The position numbers and the translations under genes were made by a program. Below, in pieces: positions 37,366-46,792 of a stretch of 63,170 nucleotides of DNA. The stretch lies in contig JALVTE010000120.1 in assembly GCA_027024155.1 (NCBI GenBank), positions 1 through 63,170 of the forward strand, read 5' to 3'. Numbering within the stretch: position 1 is the first letter of the stretch; each line of letters starts with the position of its first letter. A model generated the notes under the pieces. The model was not told the DNA's origin, ran no database searches, and was given only the letters and a program-made list of their open reading frames with translations. This stretch comes from Campylobacteraceae bacterium (lineage in GTDB: Bacteria > Campylobacterota > Campylobacteria > Campylobacterales > Sulfurovaceae).

Positions 37366-39189
37366 TTACTTTATATCTTTTAAAGTTTTTACAAATTTTT
37401 CCGGTTTTATGAAGCCTTGTATAAATTTATCATCTAAAGCTTTACCGTGAGAGTCAAAAAGTAAAATATTCGGTGCACCAAATATTTTAAAATTCTTCAT
37501 AATTTTTTTATCTTCATCAGAGTATTTTGTAATATCTAGCTTTATAAATTTAAATCGTTTTAACTCTTTTTTAACTTCTGGATTAGGAAATGTAAATTGT
37601 GCCAACTCTGTACAGGCTGCACAATTCTCTTTTCCAATATCTATAACTACCGGTTTTTTTGCATTTTTAATCTCTTTTAAAAGTGCATTTAATGTATAGC
37701 TTTCACTCTTTTTTTCTGGAACTACAACTTCTGCTACAGATGTACCACCTTTAAATGGCTCTAGTGGGTTTAATATACTTTTTGCACCGCTAATTGCACC
37801 TATAAAGATTAATGAACCATATAGAAGTAAAAAGAAGTTAAATGTTTTAAATACTCCACCAAACCCTTTTGCCTCTTTGCCATCGAATATTCCAAAGAAT
37901 ATTGCAGCACCAATTAAGAGTGCAGATAGTAGGTACATAAATAGGGTAGGGCTAATAACTCCTCTAGCAATATAAAGAGCCATTATTAACATTAAGAAGC
38001 CGAAGAATTTAGATACATTGTCCATCCAGCCACCTGGTTTTGGCACTAGCTTGTTTGCACCTAAACCAACAAGTAGTAGTGGCACTCCTGCACCTAAGCC
38101 CATTACAAATAGTGCTAAACCACCAAGTACTGCATCGCCTGTCATAGATATAAAGATAATAGCACCACTAATTACAGGTGCTGTACATGCCCCAACTATA
38201 AGAGCAGATATCGCACCCATAACAGCTGTTCCCAATAAACCTTTGCCTTTGGCTGAGTTGCTAGCTTTGTTTAGTTTTGTCTGTAAGCTTGCAGGTAGTG
38301 CAATTTCGAAGTAACCAAATAGAGAAAACGCAAGTGCTATAAAGATTAATGCAACCGGTACAATTACCCAAGGGTTATTTAAATTTGCTTGTAAATCAAA
38401 GTCTAAAAGCCCAGCTACAATACCGATAATAGAGTATGTAAATGCCATTGCAACAACATATACGAGCGATATTACAAATGAAGTAGAACGGTTAAGCCCA
38501 CCCTCTTTTTTACCTGCTTGTTGTAGTAGTATAGAGCTTAAAATTGGCACCATTGGTAGAATACAAGGTGTTAAAGCCAGCAGTAAGCCTACTATAAAAA
38601 ATAGCAGTAGTACAAATAGCAAACCTTCATTTTTAAGGGCATTTGCTATCTGCTTGCTGTTTCCATCTTTTGCTAACTTAGATATTTTGCTAAAGAAACC
38701 TTCGTTTGTTTCTGTTGCAGTGTTTTTTGCAGCAGTTGTAGCTTTTTGTATAGTTGCTGTTTTTGGTGCTGTTAAGTTAAAGTCGAACTCTTGTGGTGCA
38801 TAACAAATCCCTGCATCTGAGCATCCAACTACTTGAACATTTAGTGTATAGTTGCCATTTTGTGCAATCTCTCTGTTTGGAATGTGTAGAGTTAAATTGC
38901 CTTCGTAAGCCTCTTCGCCTGTTATAATTTTACCTTTAGGGAGGTCTAGCTTTAGCTCTTTCTCGGTAGGCTTTGTAATTTTAACTTTTAATTTATTTTT
39001 ATATATATGTATTTTGTTGGCAAGGTTAATATTTACATCTACACCATCTTTTACAACTTTTGCATTAACTTTAAAAGCCTCTTCTGGTTTTAAGAATTTT
39101 TCTTGTTTAGGTGTTGCAAAAGAGCCAAATCCCTCTGCATTTATAAGCATTGTGAAGCTTAATAGCAATAATATTAAAATTTTTTTCAT
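37366..39189 (-). CDS. dsbD: Thiol:disulfide interchange protein DsbD
   Basis: Carries electrons from cytoplasmic thioredoxin across the inner membrane to periplasmic thiols. The 607-residue protein shows all three parts: signal peptide plus an N-terminal domain with CSDAGICYAP (residues ~120-130), an eight-helix membrane domain with CILP and CTAP cysteines (about 190-475), and a C-terminal thioredoxin domain with ENCAACTE near 520. The CAAC motif replaces the E. coli CVAC. It probably serves cytochrome c maturation, as several c-type cytochromes are encoded nearby. Confidence 0.94.
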   Translation of the reverse strand: MKKILILLLLSFTMLINAEGFGSFATPKQEKFLKPEEAFKVNAKVVKDGVDVNINLANKIHIYKNKLKVKITKPTEKELKLDLPKGKIITGEEAYEGNLTLHIPNREIAQNGNYTLNVQVVGCSDAGICYAPQEFDFNLTAPKTATIQKATTAAKNTATETNEGFFSKISKLAKDGNSKQIANALKNEGLLFVLLLFFIVGLLLALTPCILPMVPILSSILLQQAGKKEGGLNRSTSFVISLVYVVAMAFTYSIIGIVAGLLDFDLQANLNNPWVIVPVALIFIALAFSLFGYFEIALPASLQTKLNKASNSAKGKGLLGTAVMGAISALIVGACTAPVISGAIIFISMTGDAVLGGLALFVMGLGAGVPLLLVGLGANKLVPKPGGWMDNVSKFFGFLMLIMALYIARGVISPTLFMYLLSALLIGAAIFFGIFDGKEAKGFGGVFKTFNFFLLLYGSLIFIGAISGAKSILNPLEPFKGGTSVAEVVVPEKKSESYTLNALLKEIKNAKKPVVIDIGKENCAACTELAQFTFPNPEVKKELKRFKFIKLDITKYSDEDKKIMKNFKIFGAPNILLFDSHGKALDDKFIQGFIKPEKFVKTLKDIK

Positions 39190-39280
39190 ATTTTACCTTT
39201 GAGTTTAAGTTTTATAATGTATAACATATTTATGTATCTAATGTGCAATTTTATCTAAAACTATAACGAAAAATAATTAA

Positions 39281-39553
39281 AAACTGGAATTGTGCACTAT
39301 ATATAATGTTTAACACAACAAAAAAGTGACAGATATGAAAGAATAAATTTTTACTCCTAGTTAAAACTAAGAGTGAAAATTTTTCTTTTATAGGTGTTGC
39401 TTTTTTGTTTTGCCCTTTAGGGTATAACAAGAAGGCACTTAGTGCAAATATTTTTTAACGCAAGTTAGCTTTGGCTAGCTCTTATTAAAAAATAATCACA
39501 CTAAATACCTTCTTGTTCTATTAAACACTATATATAGTGCACAATTCCAGTTT
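39281..39553. repeat. Cloverleaf palindromic element, full copy A (273 bp)
   Basis: Terminal arms of 33 bases at 39281-39313 and 39521-39553 pair with a single mismatch (left AACTGGAATTGTGCAC...). They enclose two hairpins: 39317-39409 (AACAAAAAAG / CTTTTTTGTT at the base, CTCCTAG / CTAAGAG near the tip) and 39426-39517 (AACAAGAAGG / CCTTCTTGTT at the base, tip in AGTTAGCTTTGGCTAGCT). Its right end is 13 bases before the ATG of the DUF255 gene. Copy B at 43047-43317 is its reverse-complement relative. No clear target-site duplication is seen. It encodes no protein and could be a non-autonomous mobile element, a structured RNA, or both. Confidence 0.85.
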
Positions 39554-39566
39554 GAAAGGTTATCAA

Positions 39567-41468
39567 ATGGCAAACAAACTTTCTAATGAGGAGTCACCTT
39601 ATCTTCAGCAACATGCAAATAATCCAGTAAATTGGCTACCGTGGGGGGATGAAGCTTTTGAATTAGCATTTTCGCAAAATAAGCCTATTTTTCTAAGTAT
39701 TGGCTATAGCAGTTGCCACTGGTGTCACGTGATGGAGCGAGAATCTTTTGAAGATGAAAAGATAGCTAAAATTCTTAACGAAAAATATGTATGTATTAAG
39801 GTAGATAAGGAGGAACGCCCCGATATAGATAAGCATTTTCAAGAGGTTTATATGAGAATGAATAACAAAGCTGGTGGCTGGCCTCTCTCTATATTTATGA
39901 CAAGTGAGAAAATACCAATATATAGTGGAACATATATACCACCTATTGCAAACTATGGGCTTATGGGTTTTAAAGATTTAATAGAGATTATCTCTAAAAC
40001 TTACAATAAAGATTTAGAGATGCTAAAGCAAAAGGGGCAAGAGGTGCTTAATGCACTAAAGCCAAAAAGCAAAATAGAGGCAACAAAAATTGATGAAAAC
40101 TTGCTAAATATTGCAGCAAAGCAGATAAAGCAAGTTTATGAAAGCGAGTATGGTGGTTTTGGAAATACTCCTAAATTCCCGCACTCTTATACTCTTAACT
40201 TAGCAATTAATCTATATAAATTAACTAACGATGAGGAGTTGAAAGATATTGTAGAGCATACGTTAAAAAATATGCTAGTTGGCGGAATATACGATATTGT
40301 AGATGACGGATTTTGCAGATATAGCACCGATAAAACTTGGCTAGTGCCACACTTTGAAAAGATGACATACGATAATGCATTAATGATTACAACTCTGGTA
40401 AATGCATATAAAATGAGTGGAAATAAGTTATACAGAGTAAAAGCAAAAGAGATAGCAGACTTTATGCTAGAGAAAATGAGCAAAGATAATCTTTTCTTTA
40501 GTGCAAGTGATGCAGATACAAATGGCATAGAGGGCGAGTACTTTACATACGACTACAATGAAGTAAAAAGTGCATTTGAAAAGGCGGGAGTAGATAGCAG
40601 TATGCTAAGCAGGCTATCAATTTCGAGAAATGGTAATTTTGATGGTAAATCTATAGCTAGAGTACAAGACTCCAAAGAGCTACTAGATAGTGATGTTCAA
40701 GAAGCTATAGAAGTGCTAAAGAGTTTAAGAAAAAATAGAGAGTACCCATTTATAGATAAAAAAGTAATAACATCTAATAGTGCTATGATGGTAGATGCTC
40801 TGTGTAATTTAGCGACAGTGGAAGCTGAGTACAAAGATATAGCACTAAACGCATTAACTGCTTTAGAAGCAAAAATGAGTGATGGTGTAAAGCTATACCA
40901 TAGCGTACTAATAAGTAATAATCCAAAGGTAGATGGCTTTTTAGAAGATTATGCATGGCTTGTTAAAGCTAATATAAGTGCTTATAGTGTGAGTTTAGAT
41001 GAGTTGTATTTAATAAGAGCAACAAATTTAGCTAACGAAGCTGTTAAACGCTACTTTAAAGATGGTTTGTGGTTAGTTAGCGATGGTGAGTTTAAAGATT
41101 ATGCAGAAGATACAGATGCTTCTACGCCATCTAGTGTAGCTATAATGGTACAAAATTTACTAACACTTCGCTCTTTAGTAGAGCCAATTTATGAAAAATT
41201 TGCATTTAAAACACTAGAGGTAAACTCATATAACATAATGCGACAAGCAATATCTCGCCCAACAATGACAGATGCGGCAATTAGTTATATTAAAGATGAT
41301 AATATTGTAAAGTCTAAAGAGGAAAATTTAAAAGAGTTAGTTGGCTATAATTTTAAATACCCATACACACTATTAAAATTGACATTCGATGATAATATAG
41401 AAGTGTGTAGCAACAGAGCTTGTTTTGCTAGTTTTAAAAGTGTTGATGAGTTGAAAAAAACTTTCTAA
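39567..41468 (+). CDS. DUF255 thioredoxin-domain protein (YyaL/spermatogenesis-associated 20 family)
   Basis: A ~633-residue protein with an N-terminal thioredoxin-like domain holding the family motif [16 protein letters not shown] (residues ~40-56), followed by an (alpha/alpha)-barrel like that of sugar-processing enzymes. The opening [22 protein letters not shown] is diagnostic. Biochemical function is unclear. The GTG at 39537 lies inside the preceding palindromic element, so the ATG at 39567, seven bases after AAAGG, is chosen. Confidence 0.9.
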   Translation: MANKLSNEESPYLQQHANNPVNWLPWGDEAFELAFSQNKPIFLSIGYSSCHWCHVMERESFEDEKIAKILNEKYVCIKVDKEERPDIDKHFQEVYMRMNNKAGGWPLSIFMTSEKIPIYSGTYIPPIANYGLMGFKDLIEIISKTYNKDLEMLKQKGQEVLNALKPKSKIEATKIDENLLNIAAKQIKQVYESEYGGFGNTPKFPHSYTLNLAINLYKLTNDEELKDIVEHTLKNMLVGGIYDIVDDGFCRYSTDKTWLVPHFEKMTYDNALMITTLVNAYKMSGNKLYRVKAKEIADFMLEKMSKDNLFFSASDADTNGIEGEYFTYDYNEVKSAFEKAGVDSSMLSRLSISRNGNFDGKSIARVQDSKELLDSDVQEAIEVLKSLRKNREYPFIDKKVITSNSAMMVDALCNLATVEAEYKDIALNALTALEAKMSDGVKLYHSVLISNNPKVDGFLEDYAWLVKANISAYSVSLDELYLIRATNLANEAVKRYFKDGLWLVSDGEFKDYAEDTDASTPSSVAIMVQNLLTLRSLVEPIYEKFAFKTLEVNSYNIMRQAISRPTMTDAAISYIKDDNIVKSKEENLKELVGYNFKYPYTLLKLTFDDNIEVCSNRACFASFKSVDELKKTF

Positions 41469-41808
41469 TTGGGTATTAAGGGCACCTCCAATGCCATTAA
41501 GTTAAGGATTCTATATCCATTTATTCGGTTTAAGTTCAAAGCCCGAAGTGATGAAAATATTTATCATCGCAGTCATTCTGAGCGAATGCGAAGAATCTAG
41601 TTTGAACGACAGTTTAAGTTAGATTCTTCGCTCCGCTCAGAATGACGGCGATGGTATTGTTTTATAGCATACCATTTTAGCAATATAAAACCATTAAATT
41701 ACGATAAAGAGATTCTTTGCAAGCGCTTAGAATGATATTGTGTCTAGCTTTTTACTCTGTAACTTTAGTTACAAAGTTACAGAGCTGATAATGGTAATGG
41801 AGATATTC
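41469..41808. repeat. Palindrome-rich gap between the DUF255 gene and pgk
   Basis: No gene here. It contains GGGCACCTCCAATGCC near 41482, a long REP-type hairpin at 41565-41653 (CATTCTGAGCG ... CGCTCAGAATG, with matching outer CATCGC / GCGATG), a degenerate half copy AGATTCTTTGCAAGCGC at 41711-41736, and a perfect 12-bp hairpin CTCTGTAACTTT / AAAGTTACAGAG at 41755-41784. The last lies 25 bases beyond the pgk stop and may end that minus-strand transcript, although it lacks a T run. Confidence 0.75.
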
Positions 41809-43008
41809 TTAAAGAGAAACAGCTTTGATACCTGGTAGAATTTTACCCTCTAATAGTTCTAGTGCTGCTCCGCCTCCTGTTGATACAAAAGTCATATTAT
41901 CTATATCTCCGGCATTGTTTACTACTTCGCCTGTATCACCACCTCCAACTATAGTTGTAGCACTGCTTTTAGCTAAAGTATGACTTAACGAAATACTTCC
42001 TTTACTAAATTTTTCCATTTCAAATACTCCCATTGGACCATTCCAAAAAATCGTTTGGGCATCTCTAATTGCCTCTTTAAAAATTGTAAGAGTTGCTGGA
42101 GCTATATCTAAACCTATCCATTTAGGTGTAATCTCTTGTATTGGTACATATTGTGTTAGAGCATTCTCTTCAAATTTATTAGCAATAACTACATCTACAG
42201 GAAGATAAAATTTAACATTTTTATTTTTTGCTTCTTCTATGATATTCTTTGCATCTTCTATTAAATTTTCTTCTACTAAAGAGTCACCTATTTCATAACC
42301 TAAAGCTTTTAAAAATGTAAATGCCATACCTCCGCCTATAATTAATTTATCTACTTTATTAAGCAAAGAGAGTAAAACATTTAATTTACTGCTTACTTTA
42401 CTTCCGCCGATAATTGCAATATACGGTTTTGTTGGATTTTTAAGTATTTTATCAAAAAAGCTAACTTCTCTTTTTAATAGTAAACCGGCTGCTTTTTTAT
42501 CATTTGAGTATAGCATTGGAAGAGCATATACAGAAGCATGTTCTCTGTGGCAAACTCCAAAGGCATCGTTAATATAGAATTTGGCTAAATTAGAGAGTTG
42601 TTTTGCAAAAGTAGAATCGTTTTTAGTCTCTCCTGGGTTAAAGCGTAAATTTTCTAAAAGTAAAACTTGATTATGTTGTAAGTTTTGAGACATATTTATA
42701 GTTTCGTCATCTATTAAAAAGTTTTGTGGCATTATTACATCTTTTTTTAAAAGTTCTCCAACTCTTTTTTGGATAACTTTTAAAGAGAATTTTTTATCAA
42801 AAACCCCTGCTTTTGGACGACCCAAATGGCTTGCTAAAATAACTTTGGCACCTTTCCCCAAACAGTATCTTATTGTTGCCAAAGCTGCTCTAATTCGTCT
42901 ATCGTCGGCAATTTCACCTTCATCGTTTAGTGGAACATTAAAATCGCAACGGATAAATACTCTATCATTTTTTTTAATTTCAAGTTTGTGTATTGAAAGT
43001 AGTTTCAT
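41809..43008 (-). CDS. pgk: Phosphoglycerate kinase
   Basis: Interconverts 1,3-bisphosphoglycerate and 3-phosphoglycerate in glycolysis, gluconeogenesis and CO2 fixation. The 399-residue protein has RCDFNVPLNDEGEIADDRRIRA near the N terminus, LASHLGRPK, LLLENLRFNPGE, and at the C terminus WNGPMGVFEMEKF and the nucleotide loop VGGGDTGEVV. Single gene, without the gap or fba genes often adjacent in this phylum. Upstream lies palindromic element B. Confidence 0.97.
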   Translation of the reverse strand: MKLLSIHKLEIKKNDRVFIRCDFNVPLNDEGEIADDRRIRAALATIRYCLGKGAKVILASHLGRPKAGVFDKKFSLKVIQKRVGELLKKDVIMPQNFLIDDETINMSQNLQHNQVLLLENLRFNPGETKNDSTFAKQLSNLAKFYINDAFGVCHREHASVYALPMLYSNDKKAAGLLLKREVSFFDKILKNPTKPYIAIIGGSKVSSKLNVLLSLLNKVDKLIIGGGMAFTFLKALGYEIGDSLVEENLIEDAKNIIEEAKNKNVKFYLPVDVVIANKFEENALTQYVPIQEITPKWIGLDIAPATLTIFKEAIRDAQTIFWNGPMGVFEMEKFSKGSISLSHTLAKSSATTIVGGGDTGEVVNNAGDIDNMTFVSTGGGAALELLEGKILPGIKAVSL

Positions 43009-43046
43009 AAAGTATCCTTTTTTAGAATATATTATACTATTTTTTT

Positions 43047-43317
43047 AACTGAAGTTACGCACTATATACATTATTTAATAGCACAAGAGGGTACTTAATG
43101 TGAATAGCTTTTAATAAAAGCTAGCCAAAGCTAACTTGCGTTAAAAACTGTTCAAAGTCAAGTGCCCTCTTGTGCTACCCATAGGGCAAAACAAAAAAGC
43201 AACACCTATAAAAGAAAAATTATCACTCTTAGCTTCGGCTAGGAGAGAGAATTTATTCTTTCATATTTGTCACTTTTTTGATTTGTTAAATATTGTATAT
43301 AGTGCGTAACTTCAGTT
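43047..43317. repeat. Cloverleaf palindromic element, full copy B (271 bp)
   Basis: Reverse-complement relative of copy A. Terminal arms at 43047-43078 and 43286-43317 pair over 32 bases with one mismatch (left AACTGAAGTTACGCAC...). Hairpins: 43080-43176 (12-bp base AGCACAAGAGGG / CCCTCTTGTGCT, tip AGCTAGCCAAAGCTAACTT) and about 43190-43287 (tip AGCTTCGGCT). It sits 39 bases upstream of pgk and in the alaS upstream region. A TTT triplet flanks both ends, possibly a 3-bp target duplication, but in an AT-rich context. Confidence 0.85.
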
Positions 43318-43394
43318 TTTAAGTTGAAGTTCTCGTAATTAGAAAATATTATTGATTTATATTTTTATTCCACAACTACTACACATTTGACTGT

Positions 43395-43639
43395 TATAAT
43401 TGCAGTACCAATCGAGATAAAAGGTTGGCAGAGTTGCTCATATTGAGCTAGTCAGACGGATGTATCATTTCTTCTCCTCCTAATAAAAAGGGCAACATGG
43501 GTTGTCCTGAAAAATAGATACAAAAGTTTTATCCGATTTATTCCTTAAAGTAGTTGCTTTGAGGGATAGCTTCTTATGATTTAATCCCCATTTAACACTT
43601 TTTAGATAAAATAACTTTAATTTTTTTATAGGATTTTTT
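43395..43639 (+). promoter_or_regulatory. Promoter and possible structured leader of alaS
   Basis: A TATAAT box at 43395-43400 is followed by ~235 untranslated bases before alaS. The leader has short stems: CCAATC / GGTTGG (43408-43428), GCTCA / TGAGC (43436-43448), GGGCAAC / GTTGTCC (43490-43507) and a longer CGGAT-GTATC / GATAC...ATCCG pairing enclosing the last. It fits no riboswitch, T-box, SRP RNA or 6S RNA consensus I know. It could be an attenuator, a small RNA, or ordinary untranslated sequence. Confidence 0.3.
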
Positions 43640-46240
43640 ATGGATATCAGAAAGCAGTATTTAGAGTTTTTCGAATCTAAAGGGCATAAGGTTGTGCCGA
43701 GTTCTCCACTTGTTCCGGATGATGATACTTTGCTATTTACAAATGCAGGTATGGTGCAGTTTAAGAGCATTTTTACAGGGCAAGAGCCAGCCCCTACACC
43801 TCCTAGGGCTACAAGTAGCCAAACTTGTATTCGTGCTGGGGGTAAGCATAACGATTTAGATAATGTTGGTTATACGGCAAGACACCATACATTTTTTGAG
43901 ATGCTTGGTAACTTTAGCTTTGGTGATTACTTTAAAAAAGAGGCTATTGCTTATGCTTGGGAGTTTGTAACAAGTAAAGATTATTTAGCTCTTCCTGTAG
44001 ATAAGATGTGGGTTACAGTGCACGATAGCGATGATGAAGCTTACGATTTGTGGAAAGAACACATTAGTGAAGATAGAATTATTCGTTTTGGCGATAAAGA
44101 TAACTTTTGGCAAATGGGTGATACTGGACCTTGTGGACCTTGTAGTGAGATTTTTTATGACCAAGGCGAGGAGCACTTTAACAGCCCAGAGGATGTAATG
44201 GGTGGCGATGGTGACAGATTTTTAGAGATTTGGAACCTTGTATTTATGCAGTACGAGAGAGATGAAGAGGGGAATTTGCACCCACTGCCAAAGCCAAGTA
44301 TCGATACAGGTATGGGGCTAGAGCGTGTTGTTGCGATTAAAGAGGGTAAGTTTAACAATTACGACTCTTCTTTGTTTGCACCACTAATTGCAAAGATTAC
44401 AGAGGTTGTTGGTAAAGAGCCAACGAGTGAAGATATCGCAAGTTACCGTGTAATTGCAGACCATTTGCGTTCTACTACTTTTTTACTTGCTCAAGGTGTA
44501 ACTTTTGATAAAGAGGGGCGTGGTTATGTGCTTCGCCGTATTATGAGAAGAGCAATTCGCCACGGTTACCTGCTAGGACTTAGAGAGCCATTTATGTACA
44601 AGCTTGTTGATACTTTGGCAGAGCAGATGAAAGATGCTTATGATTATTTACCAAAGAGAGCTGAAGCAGTTAAGAGTGCTATGAAACAAGAAGAAGAGCG
44701 TTTCTTTAATACAATCGAAGCTGGTATTAAGCTCTTTGAAGAGGAGCTAAAAAATACTAAAGATACCTTTAGTGGCGAGGTTGCATTTAAACTGTATGAT
44801 ACTTACGGCTTCCCGTTAGATTTAACACAAGATATGCTTAGAGAGAAAGGCATTGCACTAGATGAGGCTGGATTTAATGCTAAAATGGATGAGCAAAAGG
44901 CTAAGTCTAAAGCGAACTGGAAAGGTACAGGCGATAGTGTAGCTAAGGGCGAATTTAAAGAGCTTAAAGAGAAGTTTGGCTTAAATGAGTTTGTAGGTTA
45001 TGATACTACTAAACAAAAAACTAAAGTCTTAGCACTGATGGATGAAGAGTTTAAGTTGGTAGATAGCTTAGATGGCAAAGGTTGGGTATATTTAGAGCAG
45101 ACTCCATTTTATGCAGAAAGTGGTGGACAAGTTGGCGATGAGGGTATATTGGGTCTGACCTCTGATGTTTTGTCTGCACCCGAAGGGTCAGATGAAACAT
45201 CTGCGGGTCTGACCCTAAAAGCTAAAGTCCTTGATACTAAAAAGTTTAATGATATGAACTTAAGCGAAGTAGAGGGCTCTTTAAAAGTTGGTGATGAGGT
45301 AGAGGCTATTGTAAGTAATAAACGTGCAGAGATTGCTAAGCACCACTCGGCTACACACTTGTTGCAAGCTGCACTAAAAGCTGTACTTGGTGAACATATT
45401 GCACAGGCTGGCTCATATAATGATGATAAGCGTTTAAGATTTGACTTTACACACCAAAGTGCAATGAGCAGAGATGAAATTAAAGCAGTAGAGAGTTGGG
45501 TAAACGATAAAGTGCTGAGAGCTTTAGATGTTGTTACTGAAGTTATGGATATAGAAGAGGCAAAAAATAGTGGGGCTATGGCACTATTTGGCGAGAAGTA
45601 TGGCGACAAAGTTCGTGTGGTATCTATGCAAGATGCTTCAGTTGAGCTTTGCGGTGGTACACATGTTAAAAATACAGCTCAAATTGGCACTTTTATTATT
45701 ACAAAAGAGAGTGGCGTAAGTGCAGGGGTAAGAAGAATCGAAGCTATTTGTGGTGCAAGTGCACTAGAGTATATTAATGATACAAGAGAGCTTTTAGATA
45801 ATGTTTCTGCTGAGCTAAAGAGTCAAGAGCCATTAAAAGCTATTGCAAAGTTAAAAGAGCAGATTAAAGAGTTACAAAAAGAGTTAAAAGATGCATTAAA
45901 CTCTAGTAAAAAAGAGTTGCAAGTAAAAGAGATAAATGGCGTAAAAGTTATTATAGATAGTGTAGATGCCGGTGATATAAAAGCTTTAATTGATGAAGCA
46001 AAAAACAAGTATGATAAAGTTGCAATTATGCTACTGCAAAAAAAGGGAGATAAGGTTCTTTTAGCAGCTGGTAGCAAAGGTTGCGATATTAATGCAGGCG
46101 ATTGGATTAAAACGACTGCCCCAGTTGTTGGCGGTGGCGGTGGTGGTAGAGCTGATTTTGCACAAGCTGGCGGAAAAGATGTTAGCAAAATCGATGCCGC
46201 ACTTAAAACTGCAACAGAGTATTTAGAGAGTAAGCTGTAG
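43640..46240 (+). CDS. alaS: Alanyl-tRNA synthetase with in-frame palindromic insert
   Basis: Charges tRNA-Ala and clears mischarged serine. 866 residues. Class II catalytic motifs occur in the first ~250 residues ([22 protein letters not shown]), the editing domain has HHSATHLL and the zinc-ligand CGGTH, and the C-terminal oligomerisation/glycine-rich end is [15 protein letters not shown]. Between QVGDEGIL and KAKVLDTKK, about residues 505-526 ([15 protein letters not shown]...) are encoded by a 66-bp palindrome (45151-45216) that other AlaS proteins lack. Reading is uninterrupted, so the protein is probably functional. maf starts three bases after the stop. Confidence 0.96.
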   Translation: MDIRKQYLEFFESKGHKVVPSSPLVPDDDTLLFTNAGMVQFKSIFTGQEPAPTPPRATSSQTCIRAGGKHNDLDNVGYTARHHTFFEMLGNFSFGDYFKKEAIAYAWEFVTSKDYLALPVDKMWVTVHDSDDEAYDLWKEHISEDRIIRFGDKDNFWQMGDTGPCGPCSEIFYDQGEEHFNSPEDVMGGDGDRFLEIWNLVFMQYERDEEGNLHPLPKPSIDTGMGLERVVAIKEGKFNNYDSSLFAPLIAKITEVVGKEPTSEDIASYRVIADHLRSTTFLLAQGVTFDKEGRGYVLRRIMRRAIRHGYLLGLREPFMYKLVDTLAEQMKDAYDYLPKRAEAVKSAMKQEEERFFNTIEAGIKLFEEELKNTKDTFSGEVAFKLYDTYGFPLDLTQDMLREKGIALDEAGFNAKMDEQKAKSKANWKGTGDSVAKGEFKELKEKFGLNEFVGYDTTKQKTKVLALMDEEFKLVDSLDGKGWVYLEQTPFYAESGGQVGDEGILGLTSDVLSAPEGSDETSAGLTLKAKVLDTKKFNDMNLSEVEGSLKVGDEVEAIVSNKRAEIAKHHSATHLLQAALKAVLGEHIAQAGSYNDDKRLRFDFTHQSAMSRDEIKAVESWVNDKVLRALDVVTEVMDIEEAKNSGAMALFGEKYGDKVRVVSMQDASVELCGGTHVKNTAQIGTFIITKESGVSAGVRRIEAICGASALEYINDTRELLDNVSAELKSQEPLKAIAKLKEQIKELQKELKDALNSSKKELQVKEINGVKVIIDSVDAGDIKALIDEAKNKYDKVAIMLLQKKGDKVLLAAGSKGCDINAGDWIKTTAPVVGGGGGGRADFAQAGGKDVSKIDAALKTATEYLESKL
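45151..45216. repeat. In-frame palindromic element inside alaS
   Basis: A 66-base palindrome within the coding frame: outer arms GGGTCTGACC (45151-45160) and GGGTCTGACCC (45205-45215) pair with one mismatch, then GATGTTTTGTCTG / CAGATGAAACATC, then ACCC-GAA-GGGT at the tip. The length is 22 codons exactly. GGGTCTGACCC palindromes are a widespread bacterial REP-type motif; carrying one inside a gene resembles Rickettsia palindromic elements. Confidence 0.8.
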
Positions 46241-46243
46241 AAA

Positions 46244-46792
46244 ATGTTAAGATTATGCTCATCTTCGGAGACTCGGGCTAAATTGTTAGATAGCTTTGGC
46301 ATAGAGTATATACAATCTAGTGTTGAGTTTGATGAAGAGAGCATAAGAGAGAGTAGCCCAAAATCGTTTGTATATAGCGTTGTTCAAGGTAAACTAAAAA
46401 GTGCAATGGATAGTTACGATTTAGATATGCCACTACTTGTTGCCGATACTGTAATAGAAGCAAATGGCAAGATTCTTCGCAAAGCAAAAAGTAAAGCTGA
46501 GGCAAAAGAGATACTTATAGAGCAGAGTGGTAGCGAAATCTCTATAATAACTGCAACAGCCCTTAAAAAAGAGGGCTTTTTGTTCTTGGATATATCTTCT
46601 ACAAAATACCTATTTAGCACATTTGACATGGATGATTTAAATAGATATTTAGATAGTGGCGAGTGGGCTGGAAAAGCTGGGGCTTGTATGGTCGAGGGCT
46701 TTTGTAAAAAGTATATAAAAGAGGTTGTTGGCTTAGAGAGTACTGCTATGGGTTTACCAGTTGAAAAAATTATTCCTTGGCTGGAGTTTTAA
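46244..46792 (+). CDS. maf: Maf-like nucleotide pyrophosphatase
   Basis: Hydrolyses non-canonical nucleoside triphosphates such as dTTP/UTP or modified derivatives. The 182-residue protein has the conserved SSSETRAKLL start (S/T-x-R-R family motif with the second Arg missing), LLVADTVIEANGKIL with the catalytic Asp, and the C-terminal GKAGACMVEG and GLPVEKI. The position between alaS and PBP1A is conserved in Campylobacter. Its stop overlaps the bioF start. Confidence 0.88.
   Translation: MLRLCSSSETRAKLLDSFGIEYIQSSVEFDEESIRESSPKSFVYSVVQGKLKSAMDSYDLDMPLLVADTVIEANGKILRKAKSKAEAKEILIEQSGSEISIITATALKKEGFLFLDISSTKYLFSTFDMDDLNRYLDSGEWAGKAGACMVEGFCKKYIKEVVGLESTAMGLPVEKIIPWLEF

Noticed and set aside
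39281-39553. CRISPR array or tandem repeat
   Set aside because: Repeats are inverted and nested, not regularly spaced direct repeats with unique spacers.
41755-41784. Strong Rho-independent terminator for pgk
   Set aside because: The 12-bp stem is perfect, but neither strand has the required T run after it, so it is listed only as a hairpin.
43400-43520. SRP RNA, tmRNA or 6S RNA
   Set aside because: None of the diagnostic sequences (GGAAGNAGCA-type tip, tmRNA ends, long 6S bubble) was found.
43480-43770. Minus-strand 96-residue frame over the alaS start
   Set aside because: It lies opposite the alaS leader and start, with no homologous features.
45109-45609. Minus-strand 166-residue frame inside alaS
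   Set aside because: Serine-rich translation of the reverse of an essential gene; its length is explained by alaS codon use.
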